Positions 53,721 to 59,756 of a DNA stretch of 59,756 bases are shown in pieces. The position numbers and the translations under genes were made by a program. How positions within the stretch are numbered: position 1 is the stretch's first letter; each line of letters begins with the position of its first letter. The DNA comes from Lachnospiraceae bacterium (GTDB taxonomy: Bacteria > Bacillota > Clostridia > Lachnospirales > Lachnospiraceae), in NCBI GenBank assembly GCA_017457865.1, contig JAFTGN010000041.1, forward strand, positions 1 to 59,756, given 5' to 3'. The notes below the pieces were generated by a model. The model saw nothing but the letters and a program-made list of their open reading frames with translations. It searched no databases and was not told the origin of the DNA.

Positions 53721-55808
53721 ATGTTCAAAAGTTATTCAATGGAATTAGCCGGCAGAACCCTGACCGTAGACATCGGCAGAGTGGCTGCACAGGCCAATGG
53801 CGCTGCTTTTATGCATTATGGTGATACTACAGTATTATCTACTGCAACCGCAGCAAAGGCACCGAAGGAAGGTATCGATTTCTTCCCGTTGAGTGTAGAG
53901 TATGAAGAGAAGATGTACGCAGTGGGAAAGATTCCAGGCGGTTTCAATAAGAGAGAAGGAAAGGCATCTGAGCATGCGATCCTGACTTCCCGTGTCATTG
54001 ACCGTCCCATGCGTCCACTGTTCCCGAAGGATTTCAGAAATGAAGTCACCTTAAGCAACATGGTCATGTCCGTAGATCCGGACTGCGCACCGGAGGTAAC
54101 CGCTATGTTAGGTGCTGCCATTGCGGTGGCCATTTCTGACATTCCATTTGATGGTCCTACCGCTGCATCCAATGTAGGTCTGGTAGATGGAGAGTTGATC
54201 ATCAACCCTACCGCTGCACAGAAGCAGGTATCTGATTTACAGCTGACCGTTGCTTCCACCAGAGATAAGGTCATCATGATCGAGGCTGGTGCCAATGAGG
54301 TTTCCGAGGATGTGATGATCGAGGCAATCTTTAAGGCACATGAAGTGAACAAAGAGATCATTGCGTTCATCGATACCATCGTGGCAGAGTGTGGCAAGGA
54401 GAAGTTCACCTATACAAGCTGCAAGGTTCCGGAAGATATGTATCAGGATATGGTAGACTTCATCACACCGGAGAAGATGGAAGTGGCTGTTTTTACAGAT
54501 GACAAACAGACCAGAGAGAAGAACATAGACGAGCTGGATGCACAGCTGCGTGAGCGCTATGAGGAGACCCATCCAGAGTGGCTGGAGCTGGTAGCAGATG
54601 CGCTGTATCAGTTCGAGAAGAAGACCGTCCGCAAGATGATCCTGAAAGATCACAAGAGACCGGATGGACGTGCCATCACAGAAATCCGTCCACTGGCAGC
54701 AGAAGTAGATCTCATCCCGAGAGTACATGGTTCTGCTATGTTCACCCGTGGACAGACACAGATCTGCAATGTGTGTACACTGGCACCGCTGTCTGAGGTA
54801 CAGAAGATCGATGGTCTGGATGTGAATGAGACATCCAAGAGATATATGCATCATTATAACTTCCCGTCCTACTCTGTAGGCGAGACCAAGCCAAGCCGTG
54901 GTCCGGGACGTCGTGAGATCGGACATGGCGCACTGGCAGAGCGTGCATTGCTGCCGGTACTGCCAAGTGAGGAAGCATTCCCATATGCCATCCGTACTGT
55001 ATCTGAGACATTTGAATCCAATGGTTCTACTTCTCAGGCATCAGTCTGCGCATCTTCCATGTCTCTGATGGCAGCAGGCGTACCGATTTCCAGCCCGGTA
55101 GCAGGTATTTCCTGTGGTCTGGTGACCGGTGATACAGATGATGATTATATTGTATTGACCGATATCCAGGGTCTGGAAGACTTCTTTGGGGATATGGACT
55201 TTAAGGTAGCCGGTACACACAAGGGTATCACTGCCATCCAGATGGATATCAAGATTCATGGTCTGACCCGTCCGATCATCGAGGAAGCCATCGCCCGCAC
55301 CAGAGAAGCTCGTCTGTACATTATGGATGAGATCATGGCAAAGGCCATCGCTGAGCCAAGACCGGAAGTAGGGGAATATGCACCGAAGATTCAGCATACC
55401 AGCATCAATCCGGATAAGATCGGTGATGTAGTGGGCAAGCAGGGTAAGGTCATCAACCGGATCATTGATGAGTTCGATGTCAAGATCGACATCAACGATG
55501 ACGGCTTCGTATCCGTATGCGGCAATGATTTAGAGAAGTTGCAGAAAGCAATCGACACCATCCAGCTGATCGCATCTGACTTTGAGGAAGGTCAGTATTA
55601 TGTGGGTAAGGTTGTGAGCATCAAAGAGTTCGGCGCATTCTTAGAGTTTGCACCGGGCAAAGAAGGTATGGTTCACATTTCCAAGATTTCCAGAGAACGC
55701 ATCAACCATGTAGAAGATGTGCTGACCTTAGGCGACATCGTCAAGGTAGTCTGCCTGGGCAAGGATAAGATGGGAAGAATCAGCTTCAGCATCAAGGATG
55801 TAAAGTAA
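53721..55808 (+). CDS. pnp: Polyribonucleotide nucleotidyltransferase (PNPase)
   Basis: Phosphorolytic 3'-5' exoribonuclease in RNA turnover. Two RNase PH domains (FINKREGKASE-type segment at IPGGFNKREGKASE; RREIGHGALAERAL and TFESNGSTSQASVCA in the second), then a KH domain (DKIGDVVGKQGKVINRII) and an S1 domain (GQYYVGKVVSIKEFGAFLEF). 695 residues. The ATG at 53721 has AGAGGAG 6 bases upstream and begins the family N-terminus; an earlier in-frame codon at 53670 does not. Confidence 0.97.
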   Translation: MFKSYSMELAGRTLTVDIGRVAAQANGAAFMHYGDTTVLSTATAAKAPKEGIDFFPLSVEYEEKMYAVGKIPGGFNKREGKASEHAILTSRVIDRPMRPLFPKDFRNEVTLSNMVMSVDPDCAPEVTAMLGAAIAVAISDIPFDGPTAASNVGLVDGELIINPTAAQKQVSDLQLTVASTRDKVIMIEAGANEVSEDVMIEAIFKAHEVNKEIIAFIDTIVAECGKEKFTYTSCKVPEDMYQDMVDFITPEKMEVAVFTDDKQTREKNIDELDAQLRERYEETHPEWLELVADALYQFEKKTVRKMILKDHKRPDGRAITEIRPLAAEVDLIPRVHGSAMFTRGQTQICNVCTLAPLSEVQKIDGLDVNETSKRYMHHYNFPSYSVGETKPSRGPGRREIGHGALAERALLPVLPSEEAFPYAIRTVSETFESNGSTSQASVCASSMSLMAAGVPISSPVAGISCGLVTGDTDDDYIVLTDIQGLEDFFGDMDFKVAGTHKGITAIQMDIKIHGLTRPIIEEAIARTREARLYIMDEIMAKAIAEPRPEVGEYAPKIQHTSINPDKIGDVVGKQGKVINRIIDEFDVKIDINDDGFVSVCGNDLEKLQKAIDTIQLIASDFEEGQYYVGKVVSIKEFGAFLEFAPGKEGMVHISKISRERINHVEDVLTLGDIVKVVCLGKDKMGRISFSIKDVK

Positions 55809-55823
55809 GAGCAATTATTTGAA

Positions 55824-56049
55824 CAATTGCGAAACCTCATTTACCTTTTGGAAGATGCCTGCGTACGCAGCATGTCTTTCGAAGGCACGCTCTCGCTTCG
55901 GTGTAGATGCAGCAGTACTAATGTTTTTTAGCGTAAATGCAGAGCATTCACTCAAAAAACAAAGTACCGGCATCTACAAGAGCCTTCTGAAAGACATGTC
56001 TGCCTCCCTTGGCATCAGTTCAATATGTTGAATAGGAGTTTCGCAATTG
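55824..56049 (+). mobile_element. Dispersed palindromic element, copy 3
   Basis: A 226-bp non-coding element. Ends CAATTGCGAAAC (55824-55835) and GTTTCGCAATTG (56038-56049) are perfect 12-bp inverted repeats, extended by TATTTG / CAAATA outside. The interior folds on itself: GATGCC...CATGTCTTTC...GTAGATGC pairs with GCATCTAC...GAAAGACATG...GGCATC. It shares CACGCTCTCGCTTCGGTG (55886-55903) and a GTACTAA...AAAGTACCG inner stem with the copies at 1-178 and 22281-22734. No coding capacity. It accounts for most of the gap between pnp and the toxin gene. Confidence 0.7.
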
Positions 56050-56074
56050 CAAATAAAATATGGGATTTAAAATG

Positions 56075-56097
56075 GGGGAGCGGAAGCTCCCCTTTTT
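56075..56097 (+). terminator. Rho-independent terminator
   Basis: GGGGAGC-GGAA-GCTCCCC followed by TTTTT: a compact stem with tetraloop. It probably ends the pnp transcript after the repeat element. Confidence 0.85.
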
Positions 56098-56107
56098 GCG
56101 TGGGATT

Positions 56108-56440
56108 CTATAAAAGTGAAAAACCGGTTTGTAAGATAGAAATCCAATTGCTTTTCTTATAAAGAAAACGAATAATACATATGATAGATGTCTCTTCGTC
56201 TATGATATAAGGAACAATATAATTCTTGACAAAAGTATATCGAATTCCCCAAGATGATAAAATGGGATCTTGAACGAGAGGAAACTTTTTAGGATATATT
56301 ACAAGGTGATGGATCTGTTGCTCAAAAGAATCTAACAGAGCATCTGCGGCATCAGGATTCATTAGGGTAAATTCAATATAATCTGAGGCATTGAGTAAAT
56401 CCTGTTCAGCCATGTGTGTCATATGGATTTTAAAGTTCAT
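56108..56440 (-). CDS. ParE/RelE-type toxin of a type II toxin-antitoxin module
   Basis: A 110-residue protein with the ParE/RelE layout: FKIHMTHMAEQDLLNASDYIEF, then PKKFPLVQDPILSSWGIRYTFVKNYIVPYIID and a final beta strand IICIIRFLYKK. Such toxins act on gyrase (ParE) or on ribosome-bound mRNA (RelE); which applies here cannot be told from sequence. The start overlaps the antitoxin stop by four bases, so the two are coupled. It lies right after the repeat element, a typical place for a mobile module. Confidence 0.82.
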   Translation of the reverse strand: MNFKIHMTHMAEQDLLNASDYIEFTLMNPDAADALLDSFEQQIHHLVIYPKKFPLVQDPILSSWGIRYTFVKNYIVPYIIDEETSIICIIRFLYKKSNWISILQTGFSLL

Positions 56441-56709
56441 CGTTGCCGTCTCTGGTTACGTATATCCGCCAGAGCCTCAGATACTGGTCGGGTATTTCCT
56501 GCCTTTACATCTTTTAAACCATCTTGAATCAAACCATAAAGTTCGAAACGGCTCATAAGCTGATCGTATGCCTCAATACTCAGCACAGCCAAGTCGCCTT
56601 TGCCATTTTTGGTAATGAAAACCGGTTCAGAAGAGTTGTGGCAAAAGGAAGAAATTTCGTTATAATTATTGCGTAAGTCGGCACTGGATTTAATGTTAGG
56701 CATAATCAT
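56437..56709 (-). CDS. Phd/YefM-type antitoxin
   Basis: A 90-residue partner of the ParE/RelE toxin. The N-terminal DNA-binding part reads IKSSADLRNNYNEISSFCH...EPVFITKNGKGDLAVLSIEAYDQL, the Phd/YefM signature; the C-terminal region (about 58-90) would wrap the toxin. RBS AAAGGAGG precedes the ATG. Antitoxin-first order allows autorepression through the promoter at 56739-56768. Confidence 0.88.
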   Translation of the reverse strand: MIMPNIKSSADLRNNYNEISSFCHNSSEPVFITKNGKGDLAVLSIEAYDQLMSRFELYGLIQDGLKDVKAGNTRPVSEALADIRNQRRQR

Positions 56710-56738
56710 ATAACCTCCTTTTTATATTTGATACATAA

Positions 56739-56768
56739 ATTATATCATAATTTTTGTATATACGTCAA
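56739..56768 (-). promoter_or_regulatory. Predicted promoter of the toxin-antitoxin operon
   Basis: Minus strand TTGACG (56768-56763), 18-base spacer, TATAAT (56744-56739), 30 bases before the antitoxin start. Confidence 0.65.
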
Positions 56769-56819
56769 TGTGCCCAGATGGATATTTTGTGTGTGAAAAG
56801 AAAAAAAGAGTATAACGAA

Positions 56820-57071
56820 ATGATTGTTTATGGTATAATGAACCTACGAGATGTATTTCGAAAATCGATGGTACTTGCAGATCAATTTGAAACAACAGAT
56901 CGTGCCGAACTTGCCAGAGAAGGAAATGGCAGAAGCACACGAATTTGGCTGGATTACATTTTGAAAAAAGAATTGGGGCAGTGCATGGATTGGAGTTTGG
57001 TAGATCAGGAAGATGATCTGCTTGCTATGGAGAGAAGTCCAATCAGAGATATTGAGATTAAGCATGTTTGA
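56820..57071 (+). CDS. Small hypothetical protein
   Basis: Unrecognised open frame of 83 residues (from MIVYGIMNLRDVF). It is soluble and contains RAELAREGNGRSTRIWLDY. An internal ATG at 56838 is an alternative start. No good RBS precedes either. It is divergent from the toxin-antitoxin operon and followed by 310 bases of apparently degenerate sequence, so it may be a gene remnant. Confidence 0.4.
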   Translation: MIVYGIMNLRDVFRKSMVLADQFETTDRAELAREGNGRSTRIWLDYILKKELGQCMDWSLVDQEDDLLAMERSPIRDIEIKHV

Positions 57072-57382
57072 AAGGCGGCACTGACAGACCGAACAGAAGA
57101 TCGAAGGGTCTTTATGAAGGGAATTGATGCCAGCTATTATTATGAAGGATATTATATTGATAAGGCAGAGGAGTTGTAGGGCTGGTATTTGAGGAAAGAT
57201 ATATGGAAATACAATTCAAAACTACACTATTAAAACAACGATGCATTGGTATATTATGAGTTTTTTCGTTCCAAACAATCTGCCTGAATTTGAGAGAAAA
57301 TTGAGTAGCAGAGGAAGCATGGATGAGGAAAACAGAAAAGTATTCAGATGGCAATGATTTTCCGGAAAGTGAGGTGAGTACC
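57072..57382 (+). other. Gene-free, possibly degenerate stretch
   Basis: No complete gene seen. A 21-codon frame at 57115-57180 (MKGIDASYYYEGYYIDK...) could be a remnant linked to the preceding small gene. Nothing else is recognised. Confidence 0.35.
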
Positions 57383-57607
57383 ATGGAAATCAAATCTTTA
57401 TTGATCAAAGACACTACAAGAGAGGAGCGCATCCAGATTGTACAGCAGGGGTTAAGCCAGTGTGGTGGTTCCTGTGATTTTTGCAACGGATGTGACAATT
57501 TAGGCGGTGGATTGGTAGACAAATTCTATGAACCCTATATCAATGGGGAAAAAGAATTGAGGGAAATCAATGAAGAATACCGTGCCAACTCCGGAATGGT
57601 ACGGTAG
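57383..57607 (+). CDS. Small Cys-rich protein (CGGSCDFCNGC)
   Basis: A 74-residue protein starting MEIKSLLIKDTTREERI with a compact cysteine cluster CGGSCDFCNGC followed by DNLGGG. The cluster could bind a metal or iron-sulphur centre (inference). Small proteins of this look are common in Lachnospiraceae and sometimes carry a misleading purine-biosynthesis label. GTGAGGTGAG precedes the chosen ATG. Monocistronic. Confidence 0.6.
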   Translation: MEIKSLLIKDTTREERIQIVQQGLSQCGGSCDFCNGCDNLGGGLVDKFYEPYINGEKELREINEEYRANSGMVR

Positions 57608-57614
57608 CACAAAG

Positions 57615-57653
57615 GAGCGGAGAGGAACAACTTGTGTCTGTTCTTCTCCGCTC
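57615..57653. terminator. Hairpin between convergent genes
   Basis: GAGCGGAGAGGAACA pairs with TGTTCTTCTCCGCTC (one G-U). T-runs are weak; a stem this long between convergent genes is probably a shared terminator. Confidence 0.6.
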
Positions 57654-57687
57654 TCTGTCAAAGCAAATGTCTATGATTTTTTACAAA

Positions 57688-58908
57688 TTATAATCCAGTG
57701 TATTCTCCATCATCCCGAATGGCATCGGTCACATCTTCTACGGTGTCAGCCGCTTTTTCAGCTACCTTGTCTACAACATCTGCGGCATCTTCTGCCACAT
57801 CATCAGCGGTGTCAGCCACTTCTTCTAATGCATCGGAAGCAGATTCCTTCACATTTTCAGCGAATTCAGAAACCTTATCGGCAATCTTCTTGAAGAAGCC
57901 GGTGGTCTGTTCCTTGGCTTCCTCTGCCTGTTCGGCTACATCCTCGATCTTGTCAGAGAGGGCTTCTTTGGCCTTTTCTGCCTTCTCTTCGATGGCATCT
58001 GCCACATCTGCTGTTTTTTCTGCCAGATCCTCTTTGGCATCGGAAACTTTGTCTGCGATTTCTTCTGTGATATCAGAAGCTTCTTCTGTCGCATCCGGGG
58101 TCACATCAGAGATCTGATCGACAGTGTCTTCTTTGATGGCTTCGATATCCTCTGAGATGTCTGCAAATGCATCGGATACTGCGTCTACAGGTGTTTCTTC
58201 AGTGGTGTCAGTTGCTTCCTTGAACTTACGCTCTGCGGTGTCTTTCAGTTCGGCAAACTTGTCCTTGGCTTCTTCTGCATAAGGTTTTACGGTTTCTACT
58301 GCGGATTCCACATAAGGCTTGGCAGATTCTACAGCGGATTCTACATATGGTTTTGCGGATTCTACCGCAGAATCTACGTAAGGTTTTGCAGTTTCAAATG
58401 CACTTCTGGCAGTTTCCGCAGCTGCGTCTGCATAAGGCTGTACGGTCTCTTTGGCAGACTGTACGTAGGACTTGACTACCTCAGTGTCGATGGCGGCAGA
58501 AAGTCCGTCTTTGGTGGATTTCAGGGTGTCCTTTACAGCGTCTAAATCCACCGCTTCATTGACCTTTATGCGTGCCTTCTTTAATAAATCTTTGATGTCA
58601 TTGATATATGCCTTCACATCCTTTGCAGTGTCGCTGTCTGCAATGGTTCTGGCAACGGATTTTGCCTGGTCGGTCACGTCATCAATGGCTTCGTCCATTT
58701 CTTTTACGATTTCTTCAGCTGTTTCTGCAAATTCGTCGTCTGTGGCAGCGTCTAAGCCATCCCCGCCTGCGGAGCGCAAGGGAGTGGGTGTATCGTCCTC
58801 CTCAAATTCTGCGCAGACCTTTTTGGAGTTGTCCATATAGACCTTGGCAGCAAGTGCAGCAGTGGCGGCAGTTGCTGTGAGAAATAAAGCTTTTGTGATT
58901 TTTGACAT
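57688..58908 (-). CDS. Membrane-anchored helical repeat protein (YtxH/apolipoprotein-like)
   Basis: A 406-residue protein with one N-terminal hydrophobic segment (ALFLTATAATAALAAKVYM, residues 7-25) followed by about 380 residues of amphipathic helix rich in Ala, Glu, Asp, Lys and Val. Residues about 171-212 hold an 11-residue tandem repeat of the type SAVESAKPYVE. The pattern is like YtxH stress proteins and apolipoprotein/LEA-like proteins; a membrane-stabilising or envelope role is only a guess. Start at 58908 has GAGAGG upstream. It is transcribed toward the Cys-rich gene and away from groES. Confidence 0.65.
   Translation of the reverse strand: MSKITKALFLTATAATAALAAKVYMDNSKKVCAEFEEDDTPTPLRSAGGDGLDAATDDEFAETAEEIVKEMDEAIDDVTDQAKSVARTIADSDTAKDVKAYINDIKDLLKKARIKVNEAVDLDAVKDTLKSTKDGLSAAIDTEVVKSYVQSAKETVQPYADAAAETARSAFETAKPYVDSAVESAKPYVESAVESAKPYVESAVETVKPYAEEAKDKFAELKDTAERKFKEATDTTEETPVDAVSDAFADISEDIEAIKEDTVDQISDVTPDATEEASDITEEIADKVSDAKEDLAEKTADVADAIEEKAEKAKEALSDKIEDVAEQAEEAKEQTTGFFKKIADKVSEFAENVKESASDALEEVADTADDVAEDAADVVDKVAEKAADTVEDVTDAIRDDGEYTGL
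58273..58398 (-). repeat. 33-bp tandem repeat within the helical protein gene
   Basis: About three and a half 33-base units encoding (S/D)AVESAKPYV(E/D). Units differ at third positions, so the repeat is old or under protein-level selection. Confidence 0.7.
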
Positions 58909-59096
58909 AAAATCATCCCTCTCTTTCATATATTGTTTGTAAGTGACTGCATGCGGCAGTACAACCCTCTGATACGTTACAGGAAGTCCCTGTAAAACAC
59001 TGTAGTTATATTGTAATATGAAACTGCCAAAAAAGAAAGAGAAAATTTTCTAAAGAGAAAAACAAGAAATTTTATAAACACATAATAAAATAAGTG

Positions 59097-59125
59097 TTGC
59101 AATGCGGAGGTACTTGTGATAATAT
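59097..59125 (+). promoter_or_regulatory. Predicted groESL promoter
   Basis: TTGCAA (59097-59102), 17-base spacer, TAATAT (59120-59125). The start site would fall at about 59132, so the CIRCE operator begins in the first bases of the transcript. Confidence 0.65.
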
Positions 59126-59138
59126 TTAGGTGTTGACA

Positions 59139-59165
59139 TTAGCACTCGTTTAAATTGAGTGCTAA
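59139..59165 (+). promoter_or_regulatory. CIRCE operator (HrcA binding site)
   Basis: Perfect TTAGCACTC-N9-GAGTGCTAA, the conserved inverted repeat bound by the HrcA repressor. It lies 20 bases before groES and indicates heat-shock control. Confidence 0.98.
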
Positions 59166-59185
59166 CAGAGTAAGGAGGCAATCAT

Positions 59186-59470
59186 ATGAAGTTAGTACCA
59201 TTAGGCGACAGAGTCGTATTGACCATGGTAGCAGCAGAAGAGACTACCAAGTCTGGCATCGTATTGCCGGGCAGTGCAAAGGAGAAGCCACAGACTGCAG
59301 AGGTTGTTGCAGTAGGACCAGGTGGAAATGTGGATGGCAAGGAAGTGACCATGTTTGTAAAGGCAGGCGATAAGGTCATCTTTTCAAAATACGCAGGTAC
59401 AGAAGTGAAGCTGGATGGCGTAGAATACGTCATTGTTAAGCAGGGAGATATTCTTGCAATCGTAGAGTAA
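59186..59470 (+). CDS. groES: Co-chaperonin GroES
   Basis: Forms the seven-membered lid of the GroEL chamber. [25 protein letters not shown], the roof-loop region and [22 protein letters not shown] are typical. 94 residues, normal. AAGGAGG precedes the ATG. First gene of the CIRCE-controlled groES-groEL operon. Confidence 0.98.
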   Translation: MKLVPLGDRVVLTMVAAEETTKSGIVLPGSAKEKPQTAEVVAVGPGGNVDGKEVTMFVKAGDKVIFSKYAGTEVKLDGVEYVIVKQGDILAIVE

Positions 59471-59535
59471 ACAGGCAGGATTTCATAGAAACAGAAGCGG
59501 TCACAGACGGGATCTGTGATCGGATCATATTGTAG

Positions 59536-59756
<221 letters not shown>

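Noticed and set aside
56834-56839. TATAAT as the -10 element of a plus-strand promoter
   Set aside because: No -35 at a suitable distance, and the hexamer overlaps the candidate coding region.
58273-58398. Regular 33-bp repeats as a CRISPR array
   Set aside because: Units are contiguous, without spacers, and code for an in-frame helical protein repeat.
59041-59060. Second CodY box (AATTTTCTAAAGAGA) before groES
   Set aside because: Four or more mismatches, and groESL is already explained by CIRCE control.

Overview
The window reads as chromosome of a spore-forming, Gram-positive anaerobe of the class Clostridia, most likely a gut Lachnospiraceae. The reasons are the housekeeping gene order (murE-murF-priA-def-fmt; topA-codY-rpsB-tsf; rimP-nusA-ylxR-ylxQ-infB-rbfA-nrnA-truB-ribF-rpsO-pnp; groES-groEL), a sporulation sigma-K gene, an S-layer-anchored starch-degrading amylase, a CodY regulator and Gram-positive style promoters and Rho-independent terminators. 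No rRNA, tRNA, CRISPR array, prophage or intact insertion sequence was recognised.

Layout. 1-180: part of a dispersed palindromic repeat. 199-6189: peptidoglycan ligases MurE and MurF, primosomal helicase PriA and peptide deformylase. 6389-9484: a large secreted amylase with starch-binding and SLH domains, standing between def and fmt. 9749-10681: fmt. 10715-15209: two small unknown proteins, a cytoplasmic subtilisin-like protease and a MORN-repeat membrane protein. 15352-17680 (minus strand): a cytidylyltransferase-PEP mutase fusion and an RluA pseudouridine synthase. 17965-21057: two radical SAM proteins. 21122-22247 (minus): a dUTPase and a ThyX-like protein. 22281-22734: a complete MITE-like repeat. 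22852-27330: a stand-alone (p)ppGpp hydrolase-like protein, a secreted TIM-barrel protein (minus), an iron-sulphur aldo-keto reductase and a D-2-hydroxyacid dehydrogenase. 27527-28564 (minus): a PfoR-type EIIC membrane protein behind a structured leader. 28858-32582: sigK, a CpsB-type phosphatase, an alpha/beta hydrolase and a HAD-MazG fusion. 32819-40843: comM, dprA, topA, codY, rpsB, tsf. 41045-42716: a NYN-LOTUS protein and an aquaporin. 42939-55808: the nusA/infB translation operon, an NlpC/P60 hydrolase, rpsO and pnp. 55824-58908: another repeat copy, a ParE/Phd toxin-antitoxin pair, small unknown genes and a repetitive membrane-anchored protein. 59097-59756: CIRCE-controlled groES and the start of groEL.

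Most of the window is ordinary core genome for translation, transcription, replication restart and cell wall synthesis. The less ordinary material is (a) a family of dispersed palindromic elements ending in TTGCGAAAC / GTTTCGCAA, one copy of which (22281-22734) has a 17-bp perfect terminal inverted repeat and a 10-bp flanking direct repeat; (b) a small hairpin from the end of that element that recurs in the leaders of murE, priA, the PEP mutase gene and the thyX-like gene, always in the same orientation to the gene; (c) the HAD-MazG and cytidylyltransferase-PEP mutase fusions; (d) a promoter-leader-terminator arrangement before the EIIC gene that looks like transcription attenuation. All functional statements come from reading motifs by eye; no database search was run.
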